Below are positions 1-7,707 of a DNA stretch of 12,914 nucleotides, piece by piece; within the stretch, counting starts at the first letter, position 1, and every line of letters starts with the position of its first letter. The position numbers were made by a program, and so were the translations under genes. The notes beneath the pieces are model-generated. The model was not told the origin of the DNA, made no database searches, and worked only from the letters and a program-made list of their open reading frames with translations. Location of the stretch: positions 1 to 12,914 of the forward strand of contig JAJAYU010000403.1 in the NCBI GenBank assembly GCA_026786125.1. Direction: 5' to 3'. The stretch comes from Chamaesiphon sp. Lineage in GTDB: Bacteria; Cyanobacteriota; Cyanobacteriia; Cyanobacteriales; Chamaesiphonaceae.

Positions 1-204
1 GGGATAGGGATGACACTAAATGATTTACCCAAAGTATTTGAGCGGTTTTGGCGAGCCGATCCTTCCAGAGATACCAATACGGGTGGGAGTGGGATTGGCT
101 TGGCAATTACCAAACGCTTAGTCGAACTCCACTGCGGTAAAATTGAGGTCGAAAGTACTCCAGGGATGGGTTCGGTGTTTCGCTTTACATTACCGATCTC
201 TTAG
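1..204 (+). CDS. Sensor histidine kinase, C-terminal end (5' truncated by window)
   Basis: This is the last 67 codons of a two-component sensor kinase; the reading frame is open to the left edge, so the ATG at 10 is internal and not the true start. The visible part is the end of the HATPase_c ATP-binding domain. The partial G1-box residues GIGM are followed by an F-box (VFERFWRAD), the G2-box GGSGIGLAI and the closing strands ending in VFRFTLPIS just before the stop TAG. This arrangement is typical of membrane or cytoplasmic HisKA-type kinases that autophosphorylate on a histidine upstream and pass the phosphate to a response regulator. Sensor domain, signal and partner lie outside the window, so the specific kinase cannot be named. 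It converges on pepP with a 77-bp gap. Confidence 0.9.
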   Translation, partial: GIGMTLNDLPKVFERFWRADPSRDTNTGGSGIGLAITKRLVELHCGKIEVESTPGMGSVFRFTLPIS

Positions 205-281
205 AGAGACTTTGAACTGATATTTACTTGCGATCGAGAAAGAGTCGGATCCAGAATAGACCTAGCCAAATACTAAAATTG

Positions 282-1592
282 CTAGCACTCGATGTCTTCC
301 ACAAACTTCGGCACAGCAGCAGTCAGCACCTCATTTCCTGTCGCCGTAACCAACACATCATCCTCAATTCTCACCCCAATCCCTTTCCAACAATTATCAA
401 TAGTTGGTTGTCCCTCCGCCGCTTCGATATCTGGTGAGATATAGATCCCAGGTTCAACGGTGATGACATTGCCAGGTTGGAATTGATACCAACTTTCGGC
501 ACCGTGCATGTAAATTCCGGCATCGTGAACATCCAATCCCAGCCAGTGTCCAGTACCGTGCATGTAGAAGTTCTTATATTTACCTTCTTCAATCAGGGTA
601 TCAACATCACCTGTGAGCAGTTCGAGTTGAACTAAGCCTTCGGTGATAATCTGGACAGAAGTATGGTGGAAATCTTTCCAGGTAGTGCCAGGTTTGACTT
701 GTTCGATACTCGCCATTTGAGCATCTAGCACTAGTTCATAGATGATTTTCTGCTCACTGGTAAATTTACCATTGACGGGGAAAGTACGGGTAACGTCAGA
801 GTTGTAATAGCCGACAGCGCAACCTGCATCAATCAGCAACAAGTCACCATCTTTAAGTTCGCTATTATTTTCGATATAGTGCAATACACAGGCATTCGAG
901 CCAGTGGCGACGATCGAAGGATATGCTACTCCCATAGACCCATGTTTGCGGAAGATATATTCGATTTCGGCTTCGATTTCATATTCATTCACGCCTGGTT
1001 TGGCGAATTTACGGGCGTGGTTGTGGGCGATAGCGGCAATTCTGGCAGCTTCCCGCATTAAATCCAATTCAGCCGGACTTTTGATCATCCGCAGGGGGTG
1101 AAGTGTCAGGAATGGATCTTCGATCGCGATCGGTCCAGTCCCTCGTTTACCATAGGATCTGAGCAATCTTTGCCAATGGGTAATGACTTTATTGTTGAGC
1201 TGCTCGTCACGCCCCATGTGATAGTAGATTTTATCCCCTTTTTCCAGATATTGAGGCAGCTTTTCGTCGAGTTCGCTAATCAAGTAGGCTTCGTCTGCAC
1301 CATATTCAGCTTTAGCTGCTTCAATCCCAACTCGATATCCCGTCCAGATTTCCTTCTCCCGCTCCTTGGGCTGGACAAAGATCACGAACTTGTGTTCGGG
1401 GTGATGAGGGGCGATGACGGCGACAGCATTGGGTTCGTTGAAGCCAGTCAGATAGTAGAAGTCGCTCTCTTGACGATAAACATATTCAACATCATTGTGC
1501 ATCACAGCCATCGGTGCGCTTCCAAAAATTGCGGTACCATTACCGATTTTTGCCATTAACTGTTCCCGACGCTGGCGGTATTCTGCTTGCAT
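282..1592 (-). CDS. pepP: Xaa-Pro aminopeptidase (aminopeptidase P, peptidase family M24B)
   Basis: A 436-residue metallopeptidase that removes the N-terminal residue from peptides with proline in second position; expected to be cytoplasmic. The N-terminal AMP_N domain (about 1-165) has the typical motif YYLTGFNEPNAV. The C-terminal pita-bread domain carries all five metal ligands of the M24 family: D255 (LLIDAGC), D266 (NSDVTRTFP), H349 (HGTGHWLGLDVHD), E380 (TVEPGIY) and E410 (GVRIEDDVLV). Length and order match bacterial PepP (about 440 residues). The start MQAEYRQRREQL is a typical N-terminus for this family. It lies 104 bp downstream of cphA on the same strand, so read-through from cphA is possible, although a hairpin lies in the gap. 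No link to cyanophycin turnover is established; its substrate class (X-Pro) differs from beta-Asp-Arg. Confidence 0.93.
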   Translation of the reverse strand: MQAEYRQRREQLMAKIGNGTAIFGSAPMAVMHNDVEYVYRQESDFYYLTGFNEPNAVAVIAPHHPEHKFVIFVQPKEREKEIWTGYRVGIEAAKAEYGADEAYLISELDEKLPQYLEKGDKIYYHMGRDEQLNNKVITHWQRLLRSYGKRGTGPIAIEDPFLTLHPLRMIKSPAELDLMREAARIAAIAHNHARKFAKPGVNEYEIEAEIEYIFRKHGSMGVAYPSIVATGSNACVLHYIENNSELKDGDLLLIDAGCAVGYYNSDVTRTFPVNGKFTSEQKIIYELVLDAQMASIEQVKPGTTWKDFHHTSVQIITEGLVQLELLTGDVDTLIEEGKYKNFYMHGTGHWLGLDVHDAGIYMHGAESWYQFQPGNVITVEPGIYISPDIEAAEGQPTIDNCWKGIGVRIEDDVLVTATGNEVLTAAVPKFVEDIEC

Positions 1593-1658
1593 GAACTTCT
1601 GAACCTATACTGACCTATATCGATCAAGATACAACTTTTTAGGCAGTTCGTCATCAAG

Positions 1659-1684
1659 TCGGCGGGTACTCCGATATCCGCCGA
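1659..1684 (-). terminator. Possible hairpin terminator after cphA
   Basis: TCGGCGG at 1659-1665 pairs with CCGCCGA at 1678-1684 around a 12-nt loop, giving a 7-bp GC-rich stem that begins 13 bases after the cphA stop codon. Read on the minus strand it is not followed by a clear T-run; the only T-run (TTTT at 1685-1688) is on the cphA side. It may attenuate or pause transcription between cphA and pepP, or protect a 3' end, but it is a weak intrinsic terminator at best. Confidence 0.3.
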
Positions 1685-1696
1685 TTTTCGATTAAT

Positions 1697-4414
1697 CTAT
1701 TTGATCCGATGGGTACCGTTATTACCCGCCGAAACTGGATCTAAGATTGGTAAATTATCGGACTTTAACTCTACTGAAATTGTGGCTTCTGGATCATCAG
1801 AAATCGGATTTCGAGCCATAATTAAGGCAATTGCCCGACTGACATTATCGGGGAAGATTGCGACTAATCCATGATCTGGCGCATTGTCTAGTGCCCATTT
1901 GATCGCTTCAGATTCATTGAGCATAATCGTGTGGGGGACTGGTTCTTCGGTTAGGGCTTGCTCGATCCCTTGAACAATTAATTCGGCGGTGTCACCCCAG
2001 GGGCGACCACGATTATCGTCGTCTTCTTTGACGATGATTCGATCGAAGAATGTCGCTGAAAGCTTGCCCAGTTCGATTAAATCCTCGTCTCGGCGATCGC
2101 CTGGCCCCCCAATTACCCCAATTGCAGAGCCAGTCCAGTTGTTGACAAAGCTACCCACAGCCGCATATCCAGCGGGATTGTGGGCATAGTCTACCAGTAC
2201 GTGATAACGACCCATATTAAATAGGTTCATTCGTCCTGGAGTCTGGGCTACAGAGGCTTTAAAGCTACGTAAAGCGGCGCGAATCTGTTCGGGGTTAATT
2301 CCCTGGACGAAGGCAGCTAGACAGGCAGCTAGAGCGTTGGCAATCATAAATGGTGCCCGTCCACCGAGGGTAAGGGGGACGCGCTCGACTTTCTCGATTC
2401 GATGTACCCAATCTTGTTGCAAAATAGTCAGGTACTCGTCGGCGTAGACTGCCGCAATTCCGCCCCGTTGGACATGAGAGCGGACTAATGGATGATCTGG
2501 GTTCATCGAGAAGTAGGCCACTTTTCCAGGCACATCCTTGGCCATTGCCGCAACTCTTTCGTCGTCGGCATTAAGCACGGCATAACCATCGGGATGTACG
2601 GTTTCAGCAATTACCCCTTTGACTCTGGCTAATTGATCGATGGTTTCAATATCAGCCAAGCCTAAATGATCGGCGGCGACGTTTAATACTACCCCCACAT
2701 CGCAATGTTGGAAGGCTAAACCCGATCGCAAAATCCCACCCCGTGCCGTCTCGAGGATCGCAACATCCACCGTCGGATCTTGGAGAATCATTTGGGCACT
2801 TTGGGGTCCGGTAGTATCACCTTTTTCGATTAATTGATCGCCAATATAAATCCCATCAGTAGTGGTAAAGCCAACGCTATCATACACCTGACTGAAAATA
2901 TGGGCGATAAGTCGCGTGGTGGTAGTTTTCCCATTTGTACCTGTAATTGCCACAATTGGAATCCGCGTAGTCGTTCCAGGCGGGAATAGCATCTGAAGAA
3001 TCGGCGCAGCTACATTTCGCCCCACCCCTTCACTCGGCGAGATGTGCATCCGCAAGCCAGGTGCAGCATTGACTTCGACGATCGTGCCATCTACTTCGGC
3101 GAGGGTTTTGGTAATATCGGTGGTAATCACATCGATTCCAGCTACGTCCAGATCGATAATCCGTGATACTCGTTCAGCTAGCCAGACAGTATCAGGATGG
3201 ATCTCATCAGTCCGATCGATCGCAATCCCGCCTGTACTCAGATTAGCCGTTGCGCGGAGATAACAAACCTCATCCGATCGCAAAATCGTATTGAGACTAA
3301 AACCTTGACTGTTCAACATTTCAGCCGTGGAATCATCGAGTTCGATTTTGGTCAGCATATTATCATGACCATCACCACGTCGAGGATCTTGATTCTCGCG
3401 ATCGACTAATCCCGAAATCGTGTCCACTCCATTGCCCACCACATGAGCTGGTACCCGTTCCGCTACCGCCACCACCTGATGATTGACGACCAAAATTCGA
3501 TGATCTCTACCCTGATAAAAGTGCTCAACAATTACGCCCTTAGAAATCTCTCGTGCTCGATCGTAACCGATACCAGCGTGCTCCCAATCCTTAATATCGA
3601 TCGTAATTCCCCGTCCATGATTACCATTTAACGGCTTAATCACAATTGGATATCCAAGCCTATCGATCGCATCTTCTAATTCGCCAAAGGAATAAATTGT
3701 CATCCCCAACGGCACAGGTGCGCCCATCCCCGCCAAGATTTTCTTGGTTTTTTCCTTATCACAAGCCAGCTCCACCCCCAGAATATTGGTGCGCGAAGTC
3801 AACGCAGCCTGAACCCGTTTCTGATGCTTGCCATAACCAAGCTGAAAAATATCGCACGTCTCCAGATGAATCCAGGGAATCCCCATCGTTTGGGCTTCCT
3901 TTACCAACGCTTCAGTACTCGCGCCCAAAGTTGCATCCGTCCGCATCTTGACTAAATCCGCCAAATCCTTTTCCAGCTCAGAATTGGGATACGTCCCCGT
4001 CTCCACAATACTCTCGCACAGCCGCAGCGCAGCTCTAACCGCATACCGCCCCGCCGTTTCCAACTGGTATTCAACCACAACTTGATAAGTACCCAAAGTC
4101 ACCGTCTCACGAGTGCGCCCGAACCCCACAGGCATTCCGGCGAGGGTTTGCAACTCCAACGCCACATGCTCCAGAATATGCCCCATCATCGTCCCTTCCC
4201 GCACCCGACTGAGGAATCCCCCCTTGCAACCAGGTGAGCAATAATGCTCCTCCAGACTAGGCAAAGCCGCCACCAGACTATCGTAAAAGCCAGGAATAGT
4301 ATCTGAAGGCTTGTCTGCTAGATCCTCCAAATCCAACCGCACGAGAATCAGCTTCGATCGACGAATGCTCCAGTAATTGGGGCCGCGCAGCGTTTGAGTT
4401 TGGAGGATTTTCAT
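1697..4414 (-). CDS. cphA: Cyanophycin synthetase
   Basis: A 905-residue enzyme that uses two ATP per dipeptide unit to extend multi-L-arginyl-poly-L-aspartate (cyanophycin), the nitrogen reserve stored as cytoplasmic granules. Domains in order: an N-terminal domain (about 1-160, starting MKILQTQTLRGPNYWSI as in cyanobacterial CphA); an ATP-grasp domain (about 161-485) that adds Asp, with K220, K260 and the loop NGNHGRG at 263-269; and a Mur-ligase-like domain (about 486-885) that adds Arg, with P-loop GTNGKTTTT at 492-500, VDYAHNPAGY and GVIGGPGDRRDED. Family proteins are about 870-900 residues, so this one is full length. In many cyanobacteria cphA follows cphB directly; here xisH, xisI and a 286-bp spacer intervene. 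That spacer carries a GTA-N8-TAC NtcA-type site, suggesting its own nitrogen-responsive promoter. Confidence 0.98.
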   Translation of the reverse strand: MKILQTQTLRGPNYWSIRRSKLILVRLDLEDLADKPSDTIPGFYDSLVAALPSLEEHYCSPGCKGGFLSRVREGTMMGHILEHVALELQTLAGMPVGFGRTRETVTLGTYQVVVEYQLETAGRYAVRAALRLCESIVETGTYPNSELEKDLADLVKMRTDATLGASTEALVKEAQTMGIPWIHLETCDIFQLGYGKHQKRVQAALTSRTNILGVELACDKEKTKKILAGMGAPVPLGMTIYSFGELEDAIDRLGYPIVIKPLNGNHGRGITIDIKDWEHAGIGYDRAREISKGVIVEHFYQGRDHRILVVNHQVVAVAERVPAHVVGNGVDTISGLVDRENQDPRRGDGHDNMLTKIELDDSTAEMLNSQGFSLNTILRSDEVCYLRATANLSTGGIAIDRTDEIHPDTVWLAERVSRIIDLDVAGIDVITTDITKTLAEVDGTIVEVNAAPGLRMHISPSEGVGRNVAAPILQMLFPPGTTTRIPIVAITGTNGKTTTTRLIAHIFSQVYDSVGFTTTDGIYIGDQLIEKGDTTGPQSAQMILQDPTVDVAILETARGGILRSGLAFQHCDVGVVLNVAADHLGLADIETIDQLARVKGVIAETVHPDGYAVLNADDERVAAMAKDVPGKVAYFSMNPDHPLVRSHVQRGGIAAVYADEYLTILQQDWVHRIEKVERVPLTLGGRAPFMIANALAACLAAFVQGINPEQIRAALRSFKASVAQTPGRMNLFNMGRYHVLVDYAHNPAGYAAVGSFVNNWTGSAIGVIGGPGDRRDEDLIELGKLSATFFDRIIVKEDDDNRGRPWGDTAELIVQGIEQALTEEPVPHTIMLNESEAIKWALDNAPDHGLVAIFPDNVSRAIALIMARNPISDDPEATISVELKSDNLPILDPVSAGNNGTHRIK

Positions 4415-4700
4415 AATGATGAAGAAAGTTCTAGCTGATTAAACAAAAGTCAATCGCAACCTGAAATCTAATCTTACCCTGTGATGCTAAATCAATAATC
4501 TAGCAAGTGGCTGAAAAGATCTGATCTAAGTAAATTTCAAATCAAATCTCCCATTCTGTATTGACGGATACACTAGTCGGTCTGATCGATCGAGGTAGCC
4601 CTAGTCTATGCCATTTCGATCAGCACGAACATTGTCCGAAAATTATCAGGCTATACATCGGTAGAGACGAGGTATTTGCGGCGTGAAAGTGACGATCATC
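4415..4700. other. Intergenic spacer between xisI and cphA
   Basis: A 286-bp non-coding stretch upstream of cphA. No credible open reading frame, tRNA or strong hairpin was seen on either strand. It contains the candidate NtcA promoter described separately and an overlapping GATCGATCG near 4584. This is the only long non-coding spacer inside the minus-strand block, which fits an independent promoter for cphA. Confidence 0.6.
4529..4571 (-). promoter_or_regulatory. Candidate NtcA-activated promoter of cphA
   Basis: The palindromic consensus of the nitrogen regulator NtcA, GTA-N8-TAC, occurs exactly at 4558-4571. Read toward cphA, TTTACT (4 of 6 matches to TATAAT) follows at 4534-4529, 23 bases after the site. 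The site centre is about 33 bases from the -10 centre, close to the class II NtcA geometry (site centred near -41.5). The predicted start of transcription is near 4523, giving a leader of about 108 nt before the cphA ATG. A six-base match occurs by chance about once per 4 kb, so position and target gene, not the motif alone, make this credible. Confidence 0.5.
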
Positions 4701-5036
4701 CTATCCCACTGCAAAACCATCATACTGACGGATAAACTCAGAATGGTACGCCAACACAATATCCTCCTTGGGAATACCTTGTTCGACTAATTCATTAGCA
4801 ACTCCAACTTCTGTCCCATCGTATTGAATCCAGATCGTTTCGCCCTTGAGATCGATATGAATTAACACCCCATATACCCGCTTTTTTTGTAACCAACCAG
4901 CTCGAATTACCTGATATCTATCGCGATTTATATCAAATAGCAGCCCCATTTCAATCTCACCATAAGCGGGCTGAATTTGGCTATGGGCGGTGAGAATATC
5001 TTGAATAATTTGGCGATAGTTGCTTATTTTTTCCAT
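4701..5036 (-). CDS. xisI: XisI-like protein (fdxN element excision controlling factor family)
   Basis: A 111-residue protein with the full-length features of the XisI family: N-terminal helix (ISNYRQIIQDILTAHSQ), then a beta-rich core with YGEIEMGLLFDINRDRYQVI, GWLQKKRVYGVLIHIDLK and IWIQYDGTEVGVANELVE, ending in VLAYHSEFIRQYDGFAVG. XisI was named in Anabaena, where xisH and xisI are needed with the xisF recombinase to excise the fdxN element during heterocyst development. Homologues occur in many copies in cyanobacteria that lack that element, so the biochemical role is unknown. It overlaps xisH by 13 bp, consistent with coupled translation and a protein partnership. No recombinase gene lies nearby, so an excision role here is unlikely; a regulator or inhibitor of the nuclease-like XisH is a possible alternative (inference). 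Confidence 0.9.
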   Translation of the reverse strand: MEKISNYRQIIQDILTAHSQIQPAYGEIEMGLLFDINRDRYQVIRAGWLQKKRVYGVLIHIDLKGETIWIQYDGTEVGVANELVEQGIPKEDIVLAYHSEFIRQYDGFAVG

Positions 5037-5437
5037 TTGACTATGCTCCGTTCTTCTACATCATATACAAGCAAATATATTTGATATTCTTCAATCCCTT
5101 CTTCGATAAACCTGAGCCGAAAAAATTCATCGTAGGTTTGCTTAGGTACTGCTAAATATAAGATTCGATTCGGTTCTTGAGTGCGGAGTGCCCGTCGATA
5201 GTTGAGATACTGACCCACAGCAGTATGAAATTCAGAAATGGCCGAAGGTCTGACGAAGCTTTTGATTTCTACGGCGATGATTGTTTTATCCTTGGTTGCC
5301 GCCAAAAGTCTTTCTGCACCCAAATCAATCTGCATCTGTACATCCCCATAGTCAACCGGAAATTGGTCGTGGGTGATGTTCCAGCCATCTTTGACAAGTG
5401 CATCTTTGACAACTTGATGAAATAGATCTTTAGCCAT
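5024..5437 (-). CDS. xisH: XisH-like protein (fdxN element excision controlling factor family, nuclease-like fold)
   Basis: A 137-residue XisH family member, full length (MAKDLFHQVVKDALVKDGWNIT at the N-terminus is characteristic). The central segment has a PD-(D/E)XK-like arrangement: D38 in QIDLGAERL, then a hydrophobic strand with E57 and K59 (AVEIKSF), followed by helix SAISEFHTAVGQYLNY with Q77. This resembles restriction-type or Holliday-junction nuclease cores, but nuclease activity is inferred from the motif only. Its ATG lies inside the cphB 3' end, giving an 8-bp overlap (ATGGCTAA), and it overlaps xisI by 13 bp. The three genes therefore look co-transcribed and translationally coupled. 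The segment looks slightly less rich in CGATCG than cphA. Confidence 0.92.
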   Translation of the reverse strand: MAKDLFHQVVKDALVKDGWNITHDQFPVDYGDVQMQIDLGAERLLAATKDKTIIAVEIKSFVRPSAISEFHTAVGQYLNYRRALRTQEPNRILYLAVPKQTYDEFFRLRFIEEGIEEYQIYLLVYDVEERSIVKWKK

Positions 5438-6281
5438 CCGCTGACATCACAGTGCGAGTTTGATAGTCATATTGATCGCCTTGACTCAAGACGTGTACTG
5501 TTAAATTGTGCAGACTCAGCGGTGAAGTTTGACTGGAATCTAGATAATTTGTATGGGTTAATTTACCTGGATCGATAATCGTAATTGTGCCCTTACCGAG
5601 GACTTCAAAAGTACCATTATCATTGAACGCTGCACAGGTATCTTCATCGATCCCGATCCCTAATTTATCAGGATTAGCTGCGATCGCACTCATCAATCTT
5701 GCCATCCGATTGCGGTTGTGAAAATGTTGATCTATTAGTAATTCTGGAAAAATACCTAACCCATCAGTTAGATCTACTAACGATCGATTCGGTGATTCAC
5801 CACTAATTCCACCGGAAATCATCCGTTCACCGACAATCGCCGCACCCGCACTGGTGCCGGCAAAGACGAGATCGCCAGATTGAATTCGCGCCTGAATAGC
5901 TGCCATAAACTTGCTACTACCCAGCAAATCGCACAGCCGCATCTGATCGCCGCCAGTAAAGAAAATTCCCGTACAGTCGGCTAAAGTATTCAACCAGCGG
6001 AATTCATCACATTCTTTGGGCTGACGGATATCCAGGATTTGTACTTGTTTAGCATCCATCCCCTTGAAGATTTGGTAATACCTGTCGCCAACAACACTCG
6101 GCTCTTGGGATGCACAAGGCACGATGCCGATTGTCGCTTTTTTCCCACCCGCACTTTGAAAGAAGGCGGTTAAGATGCCGCAGCCATTCACCTTATCTTC
6201 TGCGCCACCAATCACCATCACTGGATAATGGGTAGAATTTACCATCGATTGTTGAGCCAGAATGGGCTTTACGTCAAGCAT
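5430..6281 (-). CDS. cphB: Cyanophycinase (peptidase family S51)
   Basis: A serine peptidase that cleaves cyanophycin from its ends into beta-Asp-Arg dipeptides, acting in the cytoplasm on the granules made by CphA. Numbering residues from the ATG at 6281, the nucleophile is S144 in AGTSAGAAIVG, with H186 in DQHFHNRNRMARL and E213 in GIGIDEDTCAAF. The 42- and 69-residue spacings match the Ser132/His174/Glu201 triad of Synechocystis CphB. VMVIGGAEDK and FFTGGDQMRLCDL are further family signatures. The start is uncertain. The frame is open to a GTG at 6290; ATG 6281 gives an N-terminus (MLDVKPI) that looks like other cyanobacterial CphBs; ATG 6245 would give exactly 271 residues, the Synechocystis length. 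The 3' end overlaps xisH by 8 bp instead of leading straight into cphA. Confidence 0.96.
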   Translation of the reverse strand: MLDVKPILAQQSMVNSTHYPVMVIGGAEDKVNGCGILTAFFQSAGGKKATIGIVPCASQEPSVVGDRYYQIFKGMDAKQVQILDIRQPKECDEFRWLNTLADCTGIFFTGGDQMRLCDLLGSSKFMAAIQARIQSGDLVFAGTSAGAAIVGERMISGGISGESPNRSLVDLTDGLGIFPELLIDQHFHNRNRMARLMSAIAANPDKLGIGIDEDTCAAFNDNGTFEVLGKGTITIIDPGKLTHTNYLDSSQTSPLSLHNLTVHVLSQGDQYDYQTRTVMSADG

Positions 6282-6411
6282 ACATGTCACCGTGGGAAAG
6301 CAAGATCGAAGTTTACATAAGTCTGAGTAAACCTAAAGTCTGATCCAGTTTAACAACTAGCAGGGGTCTAATTCACATATTTTAACGTGATTTGTTGCGT
6401 TGGCTATATAT

Positions 6412-7707
6412 TTATTCTTCGACAAGACTTATTATCCATTTGATCCAAGCAAGAACTGTTGAAGATCTTCGGTGGTAAGTCTTGTCAGATCTTACACTAT
6501 GCAGATCTGTATTACGCATCATTTCGATAATTTCTTTTTTACTTGGAACATCACCCTTTTCAAAATATAGTTCCAAAGTCTTCTTGAAGATTTCATGAGC
6601 TAAGATCGACTCAATTAATTCGAGCTTCCTATCAAAAATAGACAGCTCGAATAACTTTATTCCTCTCGCTGTCAGTTGATAAGTTGACATCTTATTTTCT
6701 GGATCGCGCTCGATTAAGCCTAAATAAATAGCGGCATCAGAATAATAACCTGCTTGTCTCCAGCTAAAATCATATTTTTGAGTTATGTCTTCCTTACTCA
6801 ATGTAATTTTTTGTTTCAAAAGTTCGCATAAATTAATTATGCGTTCAAAAGAATCTGCTTGCGGGAAAGGAATGTTCAGCTCTTGTCTTCGTAAAACTTT
6901 GTTTAAAGATTTTTGAATAACTTCAATATTAATTGCATCTTCTTCTTTGATCGCATATCTTTCCTGATTGACAAGCTGGATTGAATTATAGTAATCGTCA
7001 TCTAGAAAAGCATATTCTCTTAAGTGAAAAATACCGTTGGTGTACGTCAAAAAAACAGGGCGCACTTTTTTGTTTATTTTTTGTGCCCACAATTTGTACG
7101 GATAAAATAATTGCCTTACCAAGAAATTATTAGAGATATCAGTTTTCGCTTCGATGATAATCAGAGAATCACTGCCTTCATACCCTCCGTCAATCTCAAT
7201 TTGAGAATTAGTAACCTTTACTCGAAGCAGCTCTTTTTTATCATTAAAGTCGATATTAAATTCAAAAGATGATGAACTCATTCTGCCACTTGTTGTTGAA
7301 TACAAGTCTGACTCACCTGTAAAGTCTTGAATGATACCAGCTATAAATGCACAATTTATTACAGTTGCCTCGCTTGTGATTTTTTCAGGATTCAAACTTT
7401 CTATAAAAGTAGGAAAGGGTACTTTCTTGATTTCAACATTATCTTTAGATTGAGTGAAATCATGAAACGTTTCAAACTTACCAATAATATAATTACCCCT
7501 AGATACGGGTAAAATAGACAATTTATTATTCTCGAATATTTTGGGTACCTGCGATCGATGGTCGAATTTTGCCATCAATCGAGGTTCTCGAAATTCTTTT
7601 ATGTCGTTAGATGATATCAAGAAGTAATCTAAATTTTTAAGATGATCTAATATTAAATACTTTTCAAAAAGTTTCTCCCAAGCTGCATCATTTTTAGACT
7701 CACTCAT
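6412..7707 (-). CDS. Putative type II restriction endonuclease (PD-(D/E)XK core, partner of adjacent Dam-type methylase)
   Basis: A 431-residue protein that I do not recognise as a characterised enzyme. Its ATG overlaps the methylase stop by 8 bp (ATGAGTGA), the classic arrangement of a restriction-modification pair. In the middle, EIDGGYEG followed by the hydrophobic strand SLIIIEAK gives D173, E186 and K188, a PD-(D/E)XK metal-binding core, continued by NNFLVRQLFYPYKLW and a strand VRPVFLTYTNG. The part around 300-355 (ITQKYDFSWRQAGYYSDAAIYLGLI, then STYQLTARGIKLF) reads as a winged helix-turn-helix, which could provide DNA recognition. It does not resemble the roughly 290-residue DpnII or MboI endonucleases. 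Composition is clearly more AT-rich than the flanks (the 60 bases from 6901 hold 15 G+C; the 60 from 2701 in cphA hold 35), a sign of transfer. Confidence 0.72.
   Translation of the reverse strand: MSESKNDAAWEKLFEKYLILDHLKNLDYFLISSNDIKEFREPRLMAKFDHRSQVPKIFENNKLSILPVSRGNYIIGKFETFHDFTQSKDNVEIKKVPFPTFIESLNPEKITSEATVINCAFIAGIIQDFTGESDLYSTTSGRMSSSSFEFNIDFNDKKELLRVKVTNSQIEIDGGYEGSDSLIIIEAKTDISNNFLVRQLFYPYKLWAQKINKKVRPVFLTYTNGIFHLREYAFLDDDYYNSIQLVNQERYAIKEEDAINIEVIQKSLNKVLRRQELNIPFPQADSFERIINLCELLKQKITLSKEDITQKYDFSWRQAGYYSDAAIYLGLIERDPENKMSTYQLTARGIKLFELSIFDRKLELIESILAHEIFKKTLELYFEKGDVPSKKEIIEMMRNTDLHSVRSDKTYHRRSSTVLAWIKWIISLVEE

Noticed and set aside
1098..1559. A 153-residue open frame on the plus strand antisense to pepP
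   Set aside because: It lies entirely within a well-supported pepP gene, its translation resembles no known protein, and it reflects the reverse-strand codon pattern of the real gene.
3205..3225. Overlapping GATCGATCG strings (also near 4584 and 10555) as regulatory sites
   Set aside because: CGATCG is overrepresented throughout the core genes, including coding sequence, as expected for HIP1-rich cyanobacterial genomes, so individual copies have no local meaning.
3646..3951. A 101-residue plus-strand open frame antisense to cphA
   Set aside because: Shadow of the cphA N-terminal region; proline- and serine-rich translation without domain features and no separate start signals.
4701..5437. 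xisH/xisI as evidence of an excisable fdxN-type element in this window
   Set aside because: No site-specific recombinase, no split nif gene and no pair of direct repeats flanking a segment were seen; XisHI pairs are common in cyanobacteria without such elements.
6291..6411. Inverted repeat AATTCAC...GTGATTT as a terminator after the endonuclease gene
   Set aside because: Only 6 of 7 bases pair, the loop is ten AT-rich bases and no T-run follows in the right direction; too weak to call.
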